Shown here piece after piece: positions 63,601 through 64,000 of a DNA stretch of 64,000 nt (position 1 is the first letter of the stretch; every line of letters begins with the position of its first letter). Origin of the DNA: Thiosocius sp963736445 (lineage in GTDB: Bacteria > Pseudomonadota > Gammaproteobacteria > Chromatiales > Chromatiaceae); NCBI GenBank assembly GCA_963736445.1, contig CAVTOY010000004.1, positions 124,001 to 188,000 of the forward strand, given 5' to 3'. Under the pieces are notes generated by a model, which had not been told where the DNA came from, made no database searches, and saw only the letters and a program-made list of their open reading frames with translations. Position numbers and translations under genes: made by a program.

Positions 63601-64000
63601 CAGTGCCATGTCGCCGCTGTTGTCGACTACGGGCGCACTGTTTTCTGGGTTGACGGTTACCTGGTGGCTCGGGACAAAGTTGAGGTAGGTGGGACCATCA
63701 AGACCGCCTGACCCGCCAGTGAAATACTCGTCGACATAGACCCCTGTGGTCGCATCGAAACGCAGCACATTGTCGCCATAGTAGCTAGCAACATAGAGAT
63801 AGCCATCGGGAGCAAAGGCCAGGCCCGTAGCGCCATTCAGACTGCCGCCGGACGTGAATACGTCAATGAAGTTTCCATTCGTCCCGTCGTAGCGGAGAAC
63901 CTCATTGCTGGTCGGCGACGTCACGTAGAGGTTGCCATCGGGTCCGAAGGCCATGTCCTCCGGCGAGTTCAGTCCGCCGCTCCCGGCCGTGACGAACACG
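41251..64000 (-). CDS. Giant VCBS/cadherin-repeat surface protein, 5' open, frame broken in repeats
   Basis: One gene spans at least 22.7 kb and runs off the right edge; the missing start lies beyond base 64000. From the N-terminal side it shows NHL-like propeller repeats (FGPDGNLYVTS, FAPDGYLYVAS; about 63690-64000), cadherin-like and related beta domains to about 59640, then about 27 tandem 207-residue units (a VCBS domain plus an Ig-like He_PIG/CADG domain), a last VCBS pair, a DPDPLPDPDP-type linker, a helix and an acidic tail. Such proteins are adhesins or matrix proteins. Single-base indels break the frame at many places between 42.6 and 57.3 kb, while the two end segments are clean. 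I treat it as one gene with probable consensus errors; a true pseudogene cannot be excluded. Confidence 0.82.
41966..42130 (-). repeat. Short tandem repeats coding a Pro-Asp/Glu-rich linker
   Basis: Imperfect 6- to 12-base repeats (ggatcgggatcg, ggctccggatcg) encode DPDPLPDPDP and EPEPDPDP runs. Such linkers are rigid and acidic, and here they separate the repeat array from the membrane-proximal part. Confidence 0.8.
42618..43235 (-). CDS. Giant surface protein, repeat segment
   Basis: This 205-codon fragment has the last complete Ig-like domain and the start of the final VCBS domain. It is bounded by an extra base near 43157 and by extra bases near 42761 and 42658. Confidence 0.5.
   Translation of the reverse strand: MRPATGAMRRTIRSWRSNRSIRARASTDVLTVSTADGTTHDITITIDGAEDAPTLDNLIADQTATEDAAFSFTVPANTVSDVDASDTLTYTATLSDDSPLPAWLTFNAGTQTFSGTPTNADIGTISVKVTADDGTSTVNDIFDLTVTNTNDPPVIGGVEQRDPDRGCGSGPGYAAGSGQCPDDLRSRCRRVQPSSRRRSSAPTAV
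43497..44159 (-). CDS. Giant surface protein, repeat segment
   Basis: This 220-codon fragment covers one unit. It ends where one base is missing near 43500 (cagatcaattggtcgg against cagatcggaattggtcgg-type copies). Confidence 0.5.
   Translation of the reverse strand: MPCTQTFSGTPTNADIGTISVKVTADDGTSTVNDVFDLTVTNTNDPPTIGGVNTATVTEDVDPDLDTLLEANDALTISDPDVGESSFQPATIVGTYGSLTIDAAGNWSYAADNTQLSIQQIDAGESVTDVLTVSTADGTTHDITITIDGAEDAPSLDNLIADQTATEDAAFSFTVPANTFSDVDASDTLTYTATLSDDSPLPAWLSFDALTQTFSGTPTN
44080..44961 (-). CDS. Giant surface protein, repeat segment
   Basis: This 293-codon fragment with about one and a half units is bounded by extra bases near 44938 (gtccaagcgtcgg) and 44152 (gtacagggcatcg). Between 44632 and 46522 the array is the most damaged, with intervals of 629-631 bases. 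Confidence 0.5.
   Translation of the reverse strand: MAPRMRRRLDNLIADQTATEDAAFSFTVPANTFSDVDASDTLTYTATLSDDSPLPAWLSFDALTQTFSGTPTNSDLGTISVKVTADDGTSTVNDIFDLTVTNTNDAPTIGGVDTATVTEDVDPDLDTLLEAANALTISDPDVGESSFQAATIVGTYGSLTIDAAGNWSYAADNTQLAIQSLDTTESVSDVITVLTADGTTHDITITVDGAEDAPTLDNLIADQSTAEDAAFSFTVPANTFSDVDASDTLTYTATLSDDSPLPAWLSFDALYPDLQWYADQRGYRNHLGEGHRG
46956..49190 (-). CDS. Giant surface protein, repeat segment
   Basis: This 744-codon fragment is the longest clean stretch inside the array. It holds three successive intervals of exactly 621 bases (49008-48387-47766-47145). It ends at an extra base in gaggaagattatcc near 47093, where other copies read gaggagattatcc. Confidence 0.6.
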   Translation of the reverse strand: MTQPLPAWLSFDALTQTFSGTPTNADIGTISVKVTADDGTSTVNDIFDLTVNNTNDPPVIGGVNSATLTEDVDPDLDTLLEAANALTISDPDVGESSFQPATIGGTYGSLTIDAAGNWSYAADNTQLSIQQIDAGESVSDVITVSTADGTTHDITITIDGAEDAPTLDNLIADQSTAEDAPFSFTVPANTFSDVDASDTLTYTATLSDDSPLPAWLSFDALTQTFSGTPTNADIGTISVKVTADDGTSTVNDIFDLTVNNTNDPPVIGGVNSATVTEDIDPDLDNLLEANDALTISDPDVGESSFQAATIGGTYGSLTIDAAGNWSYSADNTQLSIQQIDAGESVSDVITVSTADGTTHDITITIDGAEDAPTLDNLIADQSTAEDAPFSFTVPANTFSDVDASDSLTYTATLSDDSPLPAWLSFDALTQTFSGTPTNADIGTISVKVTADDGTSTVNDIFDLTVTNTNDPPVIGGVNSATVTEDIDPDLDNLLEANDALTISDPDVGESAFQPATIGGTYGSLTIDAAGNWSYSADNTQLSIQQIDAGESVSDVLTVSTADGTTHDITITIDGAEDAPTLDNLIADQSTAEDALFSFTVPANTFSDVDASDTLTYTATLSDDSPLPAWLTFNAGTQTFSGTPTNADLGTISIKVTADDGTSTVNDVFDLTVNNTNDPPVIGGVNSATVTEDVDPDLDNLPRGQRRAHDIGPRCRRVQLPARDHCWDLWLADHRCRRQLELRSG
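49078..49812 (-). CDS. Giant surface protein, repeat segment
   Basis: This 244-codon fragment with just over one unit is bounded by an extra base near 49784 (gttaaagcgtgag for gttaaacgtgag) and an extra base near 49182 (ggggctgagtc for ggggtgaatc-type sequence). Confidence 0.5.
   Translation of the reverse strand: MTARCRPGSRFNAGTQTFSGTPTNADIGTISVKVTADDGTSTVNDVFDLTVTNTNDPPVIGGVNSATVTEDIDPDLDTLLEANDALTISDPDVGESSFQPATIVGTYGSLTIDAAGNWSYSADNTQLSIQQIDAGESVSDVLTVSTADGTTHDITITIDGAEDAPTLDNLIADQSTAEDAPFSFTVPANTFSDVDASDSLTYTATLSDDSAPAGLAELRCADPDLLRYADQRGYRDHLGQGHRR
51315..53372 (-). CDS. Giant surface protein, repeat segment
   Basis: This 685-codon fragment covers more than three units in one frame, including two intervals of exactly 621 bases (52746-52125-51504). 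It is limited by indels near 53325-53379 and 51325. The clean intervals show that the array can be read through when no stray base is present. Confidence 0.6.
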   Translation of the reverse strand: MGSTARPGHRGRRSGPGYLLEAANDALTISDPDVGESSFQPATIVGTYGSLTIDAAGAWSYAADNTQLSIQQIDVGESVSDVITVSTADGTTHDITITIDGAEDAPTLDNLIADRSTAEDAPFSFTVPANTFSDVDASDSLTYAATLSDDSPLPAWLSFDALTQTFSGTPTNADTGTISVKVTADDGTSTVNDIFDLTVNNTNDPPVIGGVNSATLTEDVDPDLDNLLEANDALTISDPDVGESSFQPATIVGTYGSLTIDAAGNWSYEADNTQLAIQSLDTTESVSDVLTVSTADGTTHGITITIDGAEDAPTLDNLIADQSTAEDAPFSFTVPANTFSDVDASDSLTYTATLSDDSPLPAWLTFNAGTQTLSGTPTNADIGTISVKVTADDGTSTVNDVFDLTVTNTNDPPVIGGVNSATVTEDIDPDLDNLLEANDALTISDPDVGESAFQAATIGGTYGSLTIDAAGNWSYSADNTQLSIQQIDAGESVSDVLTVSTADGTTHDITITIDGAEDAPTLDNLIADQSTAEDAPFSFTVPANTFSDVDASDTLTYTATLSDDSPLPAWLSFDALTQTFSGTPTNSDLGTISVKVTADDGTSTVNDVFDLTVNNTNDPPVIGGVNSATVTEDVDPDLDTLLEAANALTISDPDIGESSFQPATIGGTYGSLTIDAAGNWSYCSR
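55048..55959 (-). CDS. Giant surface protein, repeat segment
   Basis: This 303-codon fragment with about one and a half units lies between an extra base near 55996 and extra bases near 55130 and 55078. Both domain types are intact within it (TEDVDPDLNTLLEAANALT, then FSFTVPANTFSDVDASD). Confidence 0.55.
   Translation of the reverse strand: MKVTADDGTSTVNDIFDLTVTNTNDPPVIGGVNSATLTEDVDPDLNTLLEAANALTIADPDVGESSFQPATIVGTYGSLTIDAAGNWSYEADNTQLAIQSLDTGESVSDVLTVSTADGTTHDITITIDGAEDAPTLDNLIADQSTAEDAPFSFTVPANTFSDVDASDTLTYTATLSDDSPLPAWLTFNAGTQTFSGTPTNSDLGTIAVKVTADDGTSTVNDVFDLTVNNTNDPPVIGGVNSATVTEDIDPDLDNLLEANDALTISDPDVGESSFQPVDHCWDLWLADHRCGRGLGLTQRITPS
56348..57250 (-). CDS. Giant surface protein, repeat segment
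   Basis: This 300-codon stretch carries one and a half VCBS/Ig-like units in a shifted frame. It resumes after the missing base near 57331 and ends at extra bases near 56381 and 56416. It has no ribosome site and is a fragment of the giant gene, not an independent gene. Confidence 0.55.
   Translation of the reverse strand: MSGTPTNADIGTISVKVTADDGTSTVNDVFDLTVNNTNDPPVIGGVNSATVTEDIDPDLDNLLEANDALTISDPDVGESAFQAATIGGTYGSLTIDAAGNWSYSADNTQLSIQQIDAGESVSDVLTVSTADGTTHDITITIDGAEDAPTLDNLIADQSTAEDAPFSFTVPANTFSDVDASDTLTYTATLSDDSPLPAWLSFDALTQTFSGTPTNADLGTISVKVTADDGTSTVNDVFDLTVNNTNDPPVIGGVNSATVTEDVDPDLDNLLEANDALTIIRSGCRRVQLPGRRRSSAPTAA
57322..64000 (-). CDS. Giant surface protein, clean N-terminal segment as read
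   Basis: This 2225-codon uninterrupted stretch is continuous with the right edge. About the first 1465 residues are the propeller-like repeats and cadherin-like domains (VNDAP, INDDP and DVNESP junctions mark domain borders). The remaining 760 are the first three and a half VCBS/Ig-like units, evenly spaced at 621 bases. The frame ends at 57322 through a missing base near 57331, where gtgtcctggcatc replaces the usual gtgtcgctggcatc. Confidence 0.85.
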   Translation of the reverse strand, partial: VFVTAGSGGLNSPEDMAFGPDGNLYVTSPTSNEVLRYDGTNGNFIDVFTSGGSLNGATGLAFAPDGYLYVASYYGDNVLRFDATTGVYVDEYFTGGSGGLDGPTYLNFVPSHQVTVNPENSAPVVDNSGDMALTTITEDQTTNGGNTVAEIIASAGGNRITDADSGDPEGIALTGLNSSNGTWQYSTNGGGTWLDVGTVSDISALLLRDTDQLRFIPDALDADSADVTFRAWDQTSGTAGSKVDVSTNGGTTAFSSATETASISVIAVNDAPTFVTTNSTPAFTENGGAVGLFSATAVDPVEPGDLIDTLQLTVDGLADGSDEILMVDGQAIELTHLNSETTAANGYDVDVSVAGSTATVVITKTGGFSPAAAEALVDGLAYNDTSENPQGAARVVTLTSIKDDGGTANGGVDTTVIGVASMVTISAINDDPTITSSATVNAAENQTAVTTVTASDVDGDTPTFAISGGADQGLFSIDVNSGVLTFASAPDFETLADANTDGVYEVEITADDGNGGTDVQLISVTVTDVNESPTDIAPNTFSVDENTDTTGGYSVGSLTTTDPDSPETFSYSIVGGADAAVFSIGGAGSDELILTDGVLDFENQSSYSVTVRVTDGGSNTYDETLTVTVNDLNEAPTVTTTGTQLGYTENDGAVVIDSGVTLADVDSTDLTGATVQIASGFSNSEDVLAFTDQLGITGSYTAATGILTLSGTASVADYQTALRSVTYENTSELPSTTNRVINFQVDDGAALGSDTRTLTVASINDDPTNNGSLPTDVAVLEGTSSGIDLSALDFGDLDHNNQLLTVTLTTSTGGNLYASSDIDVIVAGSGTGTMTLTGAVADLNTFFDSATRIQYLHGTANLAGDNVDSIQVQIRDNGNTGSGGGGDVTLGTVNIDITDVNDAPAGTNKTVSTAEDTDYVFTTADFGFSDANDSPSDNLAGVVIATAPSNGTLYVDANGDGIVDGGEALGATDTVTVADILANRLKFKPATDAYGVGYDSFDFQVQDDGGAANGGVDTDPTANTITIDVTNINDAPLFGTVDTSPTFTENGGAVGLFSATSVDPVEPGDLIDTLQLTVDGLADGSDEILVVDGQAIGLTHLNSETTAANGYDVDVSVSGSTATVVISKTGGFSPAAAEALVDGLAYNNTSENPQGAARVVTLISIKDDGGTANGGSDTTAIGIASSVSIDTVNDDPTNAGSLPTDLSFLEDTQGKLDLSAIDLSDVDAGSGNLTLTITSANGHLQTLGWPGVTLGGSQSELILTGNLTDLNDFLNDINSIDYEHATPHAAGDNVDLITVQIRDNGNTGSGGGGDITLGTVNIDITNVNDAPAGTNKTVSTAEDTDYVFTTADFGFSDANDSPPDNLAGVVIATAPSNGTLYVDANGDGIVDGGEALGATDTVAVADILANRLKFKPATDAYGVGYDSFDFQVQDDGGTANAGVDTDPTANTITIDVTAAGDPPVIGGTDTATVTEDVDPDADDLLEANDALTISDPDVGESSFQPATIVGTYGSLTIDAAGNWSYAADNTQLAIQSLDTTESVSDVLTVSTADGTTHDITITIDGAEDAPTLDNLIADQSTAEDALFSFTVPANTFSDVDASDTLTYTATLSDDSPLPAWLSFDALTQTFSGTPTNADIGTISVKVTADDGTSTVNDVFDLTVTNTNDPPVIGGVNSATVTEDIDPDLDNLLEANDALTISDPDVGESAFQAATIGGTYGSLTIDAAGNWSYSADNTQLSIQQIDAGESVSDVLTVSTADGTTHDITITIDGAEDAPTLDNLIADQSTAEDALFSFTVPANTFSDVDASDTLTYTATLSDDSPLPAWLSFDAGTQTFSGTPTNADIGTISVKVAADDGTSTVNDVFDLTVTNTNDPPTIGGVDTATVTEDVDPDLDDLLEANDALTISDPDVGESSFQPATIVGTYGSLTIDAAGNWSYSADNTQLSIQQIDAGESVSDVLTVSTADGTTHDITITIDGAEDAPTLDNLIADQSTAEDAPFSFTVPANTFSDVDASDTLTYTATLSDDSPLPAWLSFDALTQTFSGTPTNADIGTISVKVTADDGTSTVNDIFDLTVNNTNDPPVIGGVNSATLTEDVDPDLDTLLEAANALTISDPDVGESSFQPATIGGTYGSLTIDAAGNWTYSADNTQLSIQQIDAGESVSDVITVSTADGTTHDITITIDGAEDAPTLDNLIADQSTAEDAPFSFTVPANTFSDVDARTP
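59633..60105 (-). repeat. Duplicated cadherin-like segment, copy A
   Basis: This is nearly identical to 60914-61386 (offset 1281 bases, 427 codons). It encodes the domain with TNKTVSTAEDTDYVFTTADF and DANGDGIVDGGEALG. The duplication keeps the reading frame. Confidence 0.8.
60440..60865 (-). repeat. Duplicated beta-domain segment, copy A
   Basis: This is nearly identical to 62732-63157 (offset 2292 bases, 764 codons). It encodes the domain with FTENGGAVGLFSAT and DGLADGSDEIL. Confidence 0.78.
60914..61386 (-). repeat. Duplicated cadherin-like segment, copy B
   Basis: This is the partner of 59633-60105, with only scattered substitutions between them, suggesting a recent duplication within the gene. 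Confidence 0.8.
62732..63157 (-). repeat. Duplicated beta-domain segment, copy B
   Basis: This is the partner of 60440-60865; the frame is kept and differences are few. Confidence 0.78.

Overview
The window is a GC-rich piece of a proteobacterial chromosome. Its gene content points to a sulfur-oxidising, hydrogen-using gammaproteobacterium of the Chromatiales type: flavocytochrome c sulfide dehydrogenase, a Thiocapsa-style Hyn [NiFe] hydrogenase with isp1-isp2 between the subunit genes, a TAXI-type TRAP transporter and a very large NAD-glutamate dehydrogenase. The lineage is inferred from these genes, not from a marker gene. No rRNA, tRNA or CRISPR array was seen.

1-12.4 kb is the energy-metabolism block. 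A heme-copper oxidase subunit I (cut by the left edge), a diheme cytochrome c and fccA-fccB run on the + strand and end at a clear terminator. Together they could carry electrons from sulfide through c cytochromes to oxygen. On the - strand follow hynD, a hupH-like gene, hynS, isp1, isp2 and hynL, with an FNR-like site upstream of hupH/hynS. The maturation genes hypC-hypA-hypB and moaB lie divergently on the + strand.

12.4-30.3 kb holds housekeeping and transport genes: a ClC chloride channel, a TAXI solute-binding protein with its fused permease and a universal stress protein, a 1614-residue glutamate dehydrogenase, a diguanylate cyclase, a three-gene radical SAM/glycosyltransferase operon of the arsenosugar type (each junction overlaps by 4 nt), a small membrane protein, and a Wzz-like chain-length protein with an extra C-terminal domain.

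30.3-41.25 kb is accessory in character. A WYL regulator has a well-formed promoter with an operator-like palindrome at the start site. Next come a DUF2130 coiled-coil protein with a nuclease-like motif, a small alarmone hydrolase, a two-nuclease DUF2779 protein, an HDOD protein and a GGDEF-GGDEF-EAL protein. An MntA-HepT toxin-antitoxin pair is bracketed by short direct repeats, beside a decayed AAA/DUF4143 gene. A 248-bp element with perfect terminal inverted repeats at CTAG looks like an undescribed IS630-type MITE.

41.25-64 kb is a single giant surface-protein gene on the - strand, open at the right edge. From its N-terminal side it holds NHL-like propeller repeats, cadherin-like domains and about 27.5 tandem copies of a 621-bp (207-residue) VCBS plus Ig-like unit, then a proline-rich linker, one membrane helix and an acidic tail. 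The repeat array is broken by many one-base insertions that do not occur in the flanking genes, most easily explained by consensus error in near-identical repeats. The natural gene is probably intact and would encode more than 7,500 residues.
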